From positions 8,576,931-8,640,930 of the forward strand of contig OZ020255.1 of the NCBI GenBank assembly GCA_963971285.1: a DNA stretch of 64,000 nucleotides, in the 5' to 3' direction. Made by a program: the position numbers and the translations under genes. The DNA comes from Astropecten irregularis. Lineage: Eukaryota; Echinodermata; Asteroidea; Paxillosida; Astropectinidae. Below the pieces are notes generated by a model. It was not told where the DNA came from, ran no database searches, and saw nothing but the letters and a program-made list of their open reading frames with translations. Within the stretch, counting starts at the first letter, position 1. Every line of letters starts with the position of its first letter. Below are positions 12,501-22,100 of this stretch, piece after piece.

Positions 12501-15261
12501 AACCCTCTGCATGTATCTAGACAAGAGCCGAGTGTTTACCACACATTACCAGTCTCCACAGGGGGACTGGACCATAAACCCATGCATTACCACACAAACC
12601 AAAAATACCACAGAAAAAAACATGCGTGGTAAACTGTGGTATGCAGGAGTGAGGGTTAGGGTTAAACTCAACATCATGTGAAACTGTCCCCTGGTGGTAT
12701 ATATAAGTCATACAAACAGAAATTGAACGTTACCTTTTATATCTGACGGGATAATGTGCTCGGCGACCCACAACGGAATCTTCTTCGATCGGTCATAGCA
12801 TAGAGCATGGTTGCTATAGATACGGACATCCGGGCCCCGGTCGGGCATCCCGTACTTGAAGATATCTTTGGTGCTGTTCAGAAGTTTGACAGACGCAGGT
12901 TCTGCACAGGGATGGAATAGACAGAAGTATATATATTATTCATAGGTAATTACTAATTGTGCATTTAATCTGAATAATGGACAAATTCATTAAATTTGAG
13001 ATTGGGGGCCTGTTTGTTTGAGATCTGACAGTGATCATGATGATCAAGATGTTTAGATCCCATTTTAGCGTAATCCTGCATGGGACGTGGAACTGCATGA
13101 CCAATGATCACAAAACACATCTAGGCCCTAGCTCTATAACTTGATTATAAGCTCATGGAGGAACCAAAAGTCCAGAATTAGTTCCACAGAGTGTCCCAAA
13201 AAAAAAACGATACCCATTTTAAAAAAATGATGGGAAGAAATTGTATGTTTTCAGCTATTTGATTTTTAGTCTATTGCATTCGATATCTCCCAGGCCATGT
13301 TCTGACGAAATTTCAATGCAATCCATTTTGCATCACCAAGAAATTAATGATTGTCTGGGAAAGTCCATTTTCTGCACTTACAATTGAGTGACAATGGTGG
13401 TCATCTTAACATTCTTAGTTGTGATCTGTAAATCTCCCCTTGACGTGGCCACATTCACTACACACAGATTACCACTAAGATGACAACAACTGTAACACGT
13501 TTGTAATGGCAGGAAAATGGACTTTTCAGACAATCAGTAATTGCTCGGTGATGTATGCATGGATTGCTTTGAAATTTGGTCAGAATTTACCCAGTGAAAA
13601 GGTGAATGTAATAGACTAAAAATCAAATACATGTAGCTGAAAACATGCAACATACGCACATGATTTGTAAACTATGATTTCCTCAACAATTCTGTTGTCA
13701 AGCACTAGTACCCCAACGTGTAGCAAGGAGGTTTCACTGAGCTATATTCTGTCTTTTCAACCCTAACCCTCCTGCATACCACTGTTTACCACACATAGTC
13801 TGAATACCACAATAAACCACAGTGTGATTTGTGTGGTAATACATGATGGTTTACGATCCAGTTCCCTGTGAAGACTGTGGTAATGTGTGGTAATAAGCAG
13901 CTCTTGTCAAGCATTGTGTGGAGTTAAGTCCTCCTGGTGGAGACTTTGGTAACGTGTGGTATGCAGCTCTTGTCTTGTGTTGTTGGTGCAGAGGGTTAGG
14001 GTTAAGTCCTCCTGTGGAGACTTTGGTAATGTGTGGTAAGTAGCTCTTGTCTTGTGTGGTAAGTGTAGAGGGTTAGGGTTAATTTCCAGTCCCCCTGTAG
14101 AGACTTTGGTAATGTGTGGGAAGCAGCTCGTCTTGTGTGGTACTTGTAAGTGCAGAGGATAATGCAATGAATCCTACTTGGCAGTTTTCTAGTACAAAAA
14201 CTGTAGAAGTGAAAATGATTAAATGGAGCTTTATTAAATTTTCAAGGTCGATGGTTGAATCAAAGAAAGCCAGGAAATGAAGGTTGGTTTCGTTTGTGAC
14301 ATCAATTTATCTGACTCATACTCTAAATCCGTTATTATTGTACTTTCACTTTGGGGAAAATTTCCACGTAAACAGACAATGAACAAAATTATTGTTTCAT
14401 ATTCTTTATAAAAATGTAATAAATAAATAATAATTAATATGTACTTTATGTGACTTACCATATGTACACTTTGAACTTAAAAGATTAACCTGTGAAAACT
14501 TTGGGAAGTTGCAAGTATTTACTTTATAGAACACACTTTGAATTCTTCAGTTTAGTCCCATAGGGTTTGTGTCGTGTTGCTCCTTTTCCATGAACATTAA
14601 TGTACACATTGTTATTGTAGGCCTAGTAAGTAGTATTATTTTTCGGCCCCTAGTAGTAGTATGGTAGTAGTAGTAGTATTAGTAAAACTAAAAGTCTTTA
14701 GACTTTTTACTGTGTTAATTTCCTTCATCAAGTCGGCGTTACCGGAGATTAGTACACTCAGGGCCAGCTTCGCTTCTACAGTAAACTAACTCACCTAAAT
14801 ATGACGAGCTTCATCTATTGGGTCTGGGTACCAGCTAACCTGAGTGTACTATACTACTAAACTGAAGTAACCCCCTCAAGTCCATAATAAGCCTTATCGC
14901 AAATACCGCCTGGTTGATTTTGGACAATAGTCGAAAGGCACTGTGGGAAGGGAAAAGGGACAAAATATGGCCCTTTTTCCTTCCCATGGTGCCTTTCCAC
15001 CATTTTCCAAAATCAACCAGGCGGTATTTGCGATAAGGCTTAGCCTATGGTAAAATGGCCACATGGTATACAGTACAAAGGCCTGTGTGCTAAATATTTA
15101 ATTAGGCCTAATAAATATTATTAAAAACCGGTGTCGTACATACCTTCCCTGATAACCTTAACACCAGGTTCTGCTTGTATCACGTAAGCATACAGACTGT
15201 AGATTGCCACAGAGGTTACTGCACCAGAGGCAAAGGCTCCTGCCAAAAGTCTTGCCGCCAT
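3571..15261 (-). CDS. EXOG: EXOG-type mitochondrial endo/exonuclease G, complete, 5 exons
   Basis: Coding exons in transcript order are 15261-15144, 12901-12734, 6566-6427, 4748-4557 and 4050-3571. They join in frame with phases 1, 1, 0, 0 and GT-AG borders, giving 365 residues against 368 in human EXOG. The first ~28 residues are hydrophobic with an early Arg, as expected of an inner-mitochondrial-membrane anchor. The nuclease domain carries SRGH at residues 128-131 (catalytic His131; Ser in place of the Asp of ENDOG, as in vertebrate EXOG), the metal-binding Asn153 in FYLSNVVPQ and Glu170. The C-terminus (about 270-365) matches the EXOG-specific extension, including an EPDDY segment and a charged helical tail. 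Family knowledge: it cuts and trims DNA, and 5'-exonuclease action in mitochondrial repair is known for EXOG. The start is the only ATG before the hydrophobic segment. Introns are loaded with SINEs and MITEs. It is divergently paired with a paralogue starting at 19118. Confidence 0.95.
4288..4360 (-). repeat. tRNA-derived SINE (family A), tRNA-like head
   Basis: Read on the minus strand, a 73-bp segment folds as a tRNA: acceptor halves GGCTGGA and TCCAGTC pair, an A-box-like D arm has AGTTGGTAGAGC, and the T arm carries a B-box-like GGTTCCAATCC. The SINE body spans about 4230-4480 and includes the conserved flank reading GACTGGAG...CAAAGAAAAATTGA. A second partial T arm in the opposite orientation follows at 4440-4470, so the copy is composite. 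Repeated copies elsewhere and the shared flanks make this a SINE and not a tRNA gene. Confidence 0.8.
4919..5283. mobile_element. MITE with TTAA target, family T (full copy)
   Basis: A 365-bp element opens with TTAAAGGTAGTATCATACTTT and closes with its inverse, AAAGTATGATACTACCTTTAA, leaving TTAA at both ends. Internal sequence is shared with copies in introns across the window (about 12101-12425, 16151-16515, 18257-18576, 23803-23960, 52557-52942, 56235-56597). TTAA duplication suggests a non-autonomous piggyBac-type element. No transposase is present. This copy sits between the fourth and third coding exons of EXOG. Confidence 0.8.
7040..7525. repeat. Two SINE A copies in opposite orientation
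   Basis: A minus-strand copy (about 7040-7250) and a plus-strand copy (about 7336-7525) face each other inside intron 2 of EXOG. The plus copy has its tRNA-like head at 7435-7507, with acceptor halves GGCTGGA/TCCAGTC, a GGTAGAGC D arm and a perfect GGTTCGAATCC B box. Both share the downstream CAATTTTTCTTTGTTCAC end. Fragments of the same family occur at 5645-5702 and 7976-8040. Confidence 0.8.
8817..9077. mobile_element. Foldback MITE with GGGGCCAATTTCAT termini
   Basis: About 260 bp with inverted ends (AGGGGCCAATTTCATAGAGC against its complement ending GGTCCCTGG). A related copy lies at 46473-46724. Both are in introns on the minus strand (EXOG and CYP51 respectively). No coding capacity. 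Confidence 0.7.
10306..10506. repeat. Near-perfect inverted repeat, ~94-bp arms
   Basis: Arms 10306-10399 and 10413-10506 pair with about two mismatches around a 13-nt loop. The transcript would form a long hairpin. It lies in EXOG intron 2 and has no recognisable coding content; most likely a recent foldback transposon. Confidence 0.85.
12475..12665. mobile_element. Repeat with telomere-like ends (CCCTAA)n
   Basis: The element opens with TTAACCCTAA followed by four more CCCTAA units and ends in AGGGTTAGGGTTAA. The interior has TACCACACATTACC and GTGGTAAACTGTGGTATGC motifs in inverted arrangement. Related copies are at about 13758-14165 (with several internal GGGTTAGGGTT tracts), 29041-29290 and 30481-30690. 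The shared interior shows this is a repeat family and not a simple interstitial telomere. Confidence 0.75.
13236..13650. repeat. Imperfect inverted repeat, ~180-bp arms
   Basis: The segment from about 13236 is echoed as its complement up to about 13650, with shared words such as GAAAATGGACTTTTCAGACAATCA against TGATTGTCTGGGAAAGTCC. The arms have diverged by many substitutions, so this is an older foldback element than those at 10306 or 28130. It lies in intron 1 of EXOG. Confidence 0.65.
13758..14165. mobile_element. Compound copy of the telomere-ended repeat
   Basis: Begins CAACCCTAACCCTCC and contains several repeated blocks with GGTAATGTGTGGTAAGCAGCTC followed by GGGTTAGGGTTAA. It looks like a tandemly expanded copy of the 12475-12665 element. 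It falls in intron 1 of EXOG. Confidence 0.65.
14886..15042. mobile_element. Short palindromic MITE
   Basis: Ends of about 36 bp are exact complements (AAGCCTTATCGCAAATACCG against CGGTATTTGCGATAAGGCTT), with a partly complementary interior. It lies about 100 bp downstream of EXOG exon 1, inside intron 1. Confidence 0.8.
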
Positions 15262-16649
15262 TTTGAAACTAAAGTCAAAATTAAAGACGATACAAAAACG
15301 TCTGCTCCTCGGCTGGCAAAAAAACTTAGCCGTCTAACTTCTTCCTTCTTACAACACGCCCCAGTGACGCAGCACTCCGAAAATTTCGAGGTGTTAGTCT
15401 TCTTGCACAATTAAACAGCAGAGTTGTGACATCCTCGACTAAAATTGCTCACTGTTTTCACTTTCTGGACACAATTTTGCAATTTTGCAGACGACAATGG
15501 CAAAACCACCATGCTTCGACTCCCGGTGCAATGATTATAATCATTGATGATAGAGGGCGCTAGCACTTGTTTTGGCTAAAAAAAATTTTTAATTCCCCCA
15601 CAGTCAACGCGCTTTACGATTCTTGTCAAGTGAGTGTAGCACTAGTAGGTAAAACAACAGACAAACAAACAAAATGTATAGGCCAACAAACAAAACAGAC
15701 AAGCAGACTGACAAATAAACAAACAAACAAAAACCTACAAGTCACTTTATTAATAAATAAATATAAATGACAGCCTGAAAATATGGCAGGTGGAAATCAA
15801 AAAAATTCGTCTGAATTTTCCACTATACTCGTTATCTTAATAAGATTATAATTGTATACTGCTTTATCAGCGGTGGAGTCGATAATTGAATAATTATCAT
15901 TCTAAACAAAATAATAAGTATTGCATTTGTTAACGGACGGGGTCAAAAAATGCAGAACAACTTCGATAAGAACCGCCACCTTTGAATAAATGAATTCTAC
16001 ATCAAAATAATTACGTATTTTGCCCCCAGATAAATTATGTATGGGTTTTATTTCATTCGTATTAATAAAGCCATGATCTCTACTTCTAAAGAGAGTTTAT
16101 ACTCTTTGAATCTTGCGGGTTGATTTGAGAATAATCCTGCTCTGGTCCTCTTAAAGGTATATCATATAATAATAATATCATACCTTGGTTTTTGGTCAAA
16201 GAACTGCAGATTCATGGGCAAAAAATATCAAGATAGAGTAACAGTCATCTGCCTGTGAACAGTCATTATGCGGTGTCCACTTTTTGAGAAATGACAGTGC
16301 CAAAACGCCCATGGTATTTTTAAAAATCTTTTCACCGTTATCTTTTTGATCTTCCGTAGATCAAAATTATTTTGATCATTGGTTTTATTCTTTTTCTGGA
16401 TAAATACAGCATTGGAGGCAGAAACGTTTTAACGGTATGTTTCTACCATCACCATCTTTATACCCTGTAAGTTATAGGTATAAATCTTTGGAGATTTCTG
16501 TTTCGGTATGCTACCAAAATCGGAGATCTAGGGCCTGTTTGTTTAATGCACAGGATCACGAACATATGCGTATCCGAATCCCATCAGTTTAGCGTACTAG
16601 GAGGTGGATCCCTCATATCGGATCCTTTGCGTTAAACAAACAAGCCCCA

Positions 16650-18090
16650 AGACTGAAAATAAAAATACTGGACTTGTAACTATGAATTTTCCTCAGTTTG
16701 CCCTAGAAATGTGCAGTCAGATGGAGAAGATCGTGCTCAGAATGTATACCATTTCCACTGCGCGCTCATGCCATAATTATACAAAAACACATAGAACGGT
16801 ACGTTATTGCATGACTATAGGCCTACATGTAACCATTACAGATTTCGCTAAGCAGGGCGATTTCAGGTTAAAAAATACATGATCTCTGATCTAGACTGAA
16901 AATAAAAAGAGTCGTGTAACCGAAATTTTCCAGTTTTGGGGCGTTTCAGGGCTATTTTTCTTTTAATGTACTTTTTGGCAACAAGTCATCGGTTACCGGT
17001 AACCTATACGAAATTGAATAGAAATTGAAAATTGAAGTTTTCACCTTTATTTTGCCGTATTGGTCGTTTACCTCAGAAACTTGTGAGTATTTATAATCAT
17101 TTTTTAATTAGCAATTTTGCGTGGGAGCCTATGGGAAATTATTAAGTGGTCTTCAGCCGTACAGCGCTTTAGCAATGGTCCCATGCACAAGCCTATGCAC
17201 GAAGTCTGGGAACTTGACTGAATGTTACTGGCTATGCCAAACATATTCAATGACCGTTTCATGTCACAACTCATGTTGGTCCACGCAGGCTCAACGGGTT
17301 TGCCTATAAGCGTGGCATGAAACAGTCTTTAATAAAATTTGGCATATAGTCAGCGACATGCGGTCAAGTTCCCAGCCTTCGTAATATGGTTTGTACACGG
17401 GGTCAATGCTAAAGCGCGCGAGGATTTTTTTTCAGAGTGCACTAACGTTTGCGAGGTATAGGCGGCTCTTCCTACCACTTGTACATTAGAAACTGTTGTT
17501 GTGTTTTTGTTAGAATTTTTCAGTTTGCCCTAGATGCATGTGTAGGCAGATGGAGAAGATCGTGCTCAGAATGTACCATTTCATTCACAGCGCGCTTCCA
17601 TATTGAAAAACACATAATAGAACGGTATTGCATGATATAGGCCTATTACAGATTTCGCTAATCATGGCAATTCCACGTAAAAACTAAACATTTTCTCTGA
17701 TCTAGACTGAAAATTTAAAGAGTCGTGTAACTGGAATTTTTCTCAGTTTGCCCTAGAAATGTGTAGGCAGATGGAAAATACCGTGCTCAAAAAGTACCAT
17801 TTTCACTGCGCACTGCCATATTGAAGAAAAAAACATAGAACGGTATACTGCATGATATATTAACCATTACATATTTCGCTAAGAAGGGTGATTTCAGGTT
17901 AAAAAAAAATATATGATCTCTGATCGAGACTGAAAATAAAAAGAGTGGTGAAAATTTCCTCAGTTTGCCCTACTCAAATTACTGTGTAGGCAGATGGAGA
18001 AGATCGTGCTCATAATGTCCCATTAACACTGCACGCTGCCATATTGAAAAACACATAGAACGGTATATTGCATGATATACTACCTATAAA
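16650..18090. repeat. ~240-bp direct repeat, about four copies
   Basis: Blocks starting near 16680, 17515, 17745 and 17950 share TTTTCCTCAGTTTGCCCTAG, CAGATGGAGAAGATCGTGCTC, the AACACATAGAACGGTAT segment and GATTTCGCTAAGCAGGG. The copies differ by small indels and substitutions. Between copies 1 and 2 lies an inverted repeat (about 17130-17420). No coding potential is apparent. Confidence 0.75.
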
Positions 18091-18123
18091 CTACCTACAA
18101 CTTAAAGGATATAACGAATTAAA

Positions 18124-18251
18124 GGGTGCATTCGTTTAGCTCCCCCGGGTCGACACAGTCAACCTCGTCCCCATACTCTCGCTTGTTTTGTGCAGTATAA
18201 CACGACCATTCCCAGAAAGGGCTGACTCGGGGGAGCTAAACGAATGCACCC
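18124..18251. mobile_element. 128-bp MITE with GGGTGCATTCGTTTAGCTCC ends
   Basis: Terminal inverted repeats of about 25 bp (GGGTGCATTCGTTTAGCTCC and its complement) surround about 75 bp of unrelated sequence. It is compact and has no coding capacity. Confidence 0.8.
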
Positions 18252-19117
18252 AAAACTGATGATGGTAGAAACAGGATATAGAGAATTAAAGATGATGATG
18301 GTAGAAACATATGCCGTTAACATCTTTCTGCCTGAACTAACTGTATCTATCCAGAATAGAGTGTAAGACCAGAGACCAAAATAAGTTATATATTTTAAAG
18401 ATCAAAATAAAAGAGAACAGAAATACTGTGGTCATTTTTCACCGTTTTCTCAAAAAGTGGGCATCTCGTACGTATGGGACTGTAGTTTTCACAGATGACT
18501 GTAAGTACTGTATCTTCTTTGATATTTTCGCCCATGGATCTGTATTTCTTTGACAAAGACCAAAGTATATACCTTTTATACAACATCAGGACCTTTTTAT
18601 ATAAACTCACAACATCTAAGCACCGTCATCATTTCACACCTGATTTTATGCTGACTAATAGCCAATTTGAAGTATATAATGAAACCCCGTGTGAACCAAC
18701 TTTTGTTCCCATTGTTATAATATATTGGCCTTGACCCAATAGGTCGAGTTTGGGTACATAGCGACTGGAGACAAAGTCCACGACCCTTCAACTTCCGAAC
18801 AGGAATTTGCACTCATCGCCAACAAAATCAAACAGACAAAAAATTAGCATGTGTATATACTTTGAACTCTTGTCAAGTGTATAATGTAGGCCTACCTGTT
18901 CCCTGTTGTTGTTCGATAAAGAATAATGTATAACTTCAGACAACAATGTTGGGCTAGAAATTGACTGGTAGTTTGTGCTCAGTGTATGTGTCCTATGGGA
19001 CTTTCCTACAGGAGAATAGTTCTTTTCACTCCATTGTTCTGATCCATAGAAATAGCGCAGAGTTTGACGAAAGTTCAAGTTAAATGTGAGAGGTATCGAA
19101 GCTACACAACAGCGATA

Positions 19118-22100
19118 ATGGATGAGAACGACAGGAAGTTTTTCAACATCGGCTTTGCCATCGGTTTCATAACGTCCATCTTTCTGTGTTTCGCCTACTG
19201 GGGATTGATGACTGTCGAAACCGAGGGGAATACTACGGGGGCTCAGGCCCCGGAGGTACCCGTGGAGGTCTACAGATACACGGTGCCCAAAATATCAGGT
19301 CAGTAGGCTGGGATAGGGTGACACTAGTCGCACGTTATTATTGTATTGTGCCGGAAATAGCTTGCACAATATAGTACTCTCAGTGAACTGTATTATTTGT
19401 TTCTATGTGTGAAATCTATAGCATGTAAACCGTGCGGGGAAGAGACTGTACCGAAAATGAAGTTCGTTCGAACAGCTGCAGGAGCTAGCTAGGGCAAACA
19501 AGGCTAAAGTGGCCCTTTTGGAGGCTTTCCACTCAATTTGTGGCTCTATTTTTGTAAATAATTATTCTGCACAGTAGTCATGTTGTTCATGTTGGCTGTG
19601 GAAGCTTTACAGTGAAGGCCTAACTGCAATGATTATTTCCTTTAAAAATCATTATTGTGTTATTCAACAATCACTTCAATCTATCTACAGTTATGTATTT
19701 ACCTAATGTGGTGTATTTTTACATAGATTTAAAAATAATGAAGATGGCCAGAGCATACGAGCCGAAACGTTGACACGCGCGCATAGTCTATCGTTACTTC
19801 ATCCTCGCCAAAGCATTGACTTGACGTTTTTCACACCATCGGCGTGCCCCGTAAACCTTGTCACTTTCAACAGTTGCATTAACCCCAAGCCTCAAATCTT
19901 CTTCATGGCCGTTCAAAAGCTAATTTTTACTTATTCTGATTTCAAATGTTTAAGATACAGAATTGGATTCATCGACCTCCCAGATTTTGAAGTACGGCAT
20001 ACCGGACAGAGGTCCACGGGCCCTGAGATACATCAACCATGTGGTCGGATACGACCAGGCCAGAAAGATACCACTGTGGGTTGCCGAGCACATTACAAAG
20101 GATCACATCGTAGGTAAACAAGAACAACAACAACAACAACAACAACACAATAAGACAGATACGGGCGATTCACAATAATCTATAGTGCCCCTCCAAGAAT
20201 TTGCAACGCGTTGGCCAATCAATACACAGAATCTGTCGACGGGCCAATGCGCATCTATCTGGATTCTGTGCAATGTGATTGGCCATAAACTTATGGTGGC
20301 GCACTATTGTTAATCGCCTGTATTGCAATTGAGACTAGTCATCACAGTTATACTAACAAAATACAAAGTCATTTTCGGTTATCAGAGGTAGTCATCGTTT
20401 ATAATTAAATTTTGTTACCACTAAAATGAGCGCGGAAAGAGCTTTCCAACGGTATGCGACATTGGCCGGTATGTTTAAAACTCGAGACAATTCAGGAGAC
20501 GTGAATATCAAAGCCCACAAAAAGGCTATTGAACTCCCCAAATAGTCGTGCTATCGAGATACCAATTACACCAAAATGTAGTTGAGGATATTCCCTATCC
20601 GATGATACCTGTCCAGTTGCGGTGCATTAGAACATTTTACATGTATTTTTATACTATGCAAAGTATAGCTCATAATGAAAACTTGGTCCGCATTTTGTGA
20701 CGGTCGCTATAAGCAAGAAATTATCGCTTGAAAAACTGCCATTCACGTATTTTCGAGGGAAGCAGAAAAATTTTAAAGGGAGAGAAAGCTTGGTTATAGT
20801 TTGACAGGAATGCGACAGGGAGCTGGAATGGGAATGAATTGAAAAGCACAATTACATTGGAAACGCCGGAACTAAGGTTGTATAGCACTTAAGGGCTATA
20901 ACTATAACCATGGTATAGCAGTAGATGAGATAAAAACGGATACATTGTTGAAGAGTTTCCTTCCAGGTTTTGCTTTCATGCTGCTCCTTGAAGTTTGTTT
21001 CATAATTAATTACTTGCATGGTGTGGGCAACTTCTCATTGATAAGGCGACGGCGACCGGGACAAGTGCAGCTTCAAGCCGGACAGTGAGAACGTAGACGG
21101 AATGTTCTCGTCCTCCCTGGACGACTACAGCAAGAGCGGGTTCGATAGAGGTCACATGTCACCGGCAGCCAATCACAAATACAGCCAGGTGAGTCGTACA
21201 GGTTTCACACAAGGAGGGTTCACACGGAAAGTGACCAGGGACTAAGTTAACCAGGGTCAAATTGACCCACTTTGCCGCGATCAAGTTTGTTTCTGTCTCA
21301 ATCCATGTACAAAATGAAAGCAGGCTTGCACTTAAGATAATGGAAGCTTGGCTTAGCCTTATTTTGGCAAAGTAGCACCCAAGTACGCCGTATAATGATT
21401 ATCTTCAAGTACAGATATATAGTTTGCATTTCACGGGCAGCCCACGTGCATATAATTATGATGTTGTTCATAATTATATACGTACAAGTTAAAATCAAAT
21501 GGAAGCTTGACTTGGAATAGCTTATTTCGGCAAAGGAGCACTTACGTTCGCAATACAATAATTTAATTGTGGATCGGTTTGCGGAAACACCATTATTATA
21601 AGAATCGTTCGTGCTTTTGCACTTCTATTTCGTTCGCACTTCTCGTAAGGTCTCAACGTTTCGACAGATTCGACTAGCCTGCTCTAGTCCTTATGAGGAT
21701 ATAAATTGTTTCCAGATAGTTTTCATTTCACGGGCAGCATAGTGATATTGTACGTATAGGCCGATACTAAAAATACATAGGCTTAATTCAACTATTTTGT
21801 TTGGCTACACTGAGTAGGGTTGAACTTGGGGGGCTTTCTGGTCAACAACATTTTGCCGAGTATTAATTTCAAGCAAACGGCACACAGTAACCCGACAAAC
21901 AAGCCAACAGACCAACCAACTAACTAGGCAAACTTATCTATCAATCAATTTTCTCAAAGGAACGCCATGCCTTAGCACACAGGCATAATATAGAATGTGT
22001 AATTATTTTGTCAACACAGTTGGATCGAATGAAACTCTGACAGCAACATTTTGCAAGAAAACATTTCTACAAAAACTAGAGCAAGCAAACAAAACATCCC

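Larger units (their letters stand above)
15262..19117. other. Spacer between the two divergent EXOG-type genes
   Basis: No gene is supported. Contents are a family T MITE (16151-16515), an inverted-ended element near 16525-16650, a ~240-bp direct repeat in about four copies (16650-18090) interrupted by an inverted repeat near 17130-17420, a palindromic MITE at 18124-18251 and another family T copy at 18257-18576. The promoters of the two nuclease genes must lie near 15.3 and 19.0 kb, but no clear core promoter motif could be assigned. Confidence 0.6.

Noticed and set aside
12475-12506. Chromosome end or telomere fusion
   Set aside because: Only about five units are present, and the same tract bounds other dispersed copies of one repeat, with genes on both sides.
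19064-19117. Longer N-terminus for the EXOG-like protein
   Set aside because: The upstream in-frame codon at 19064 is TTG; the first ATG is at 19118, directly before the hydrophobic anchor.
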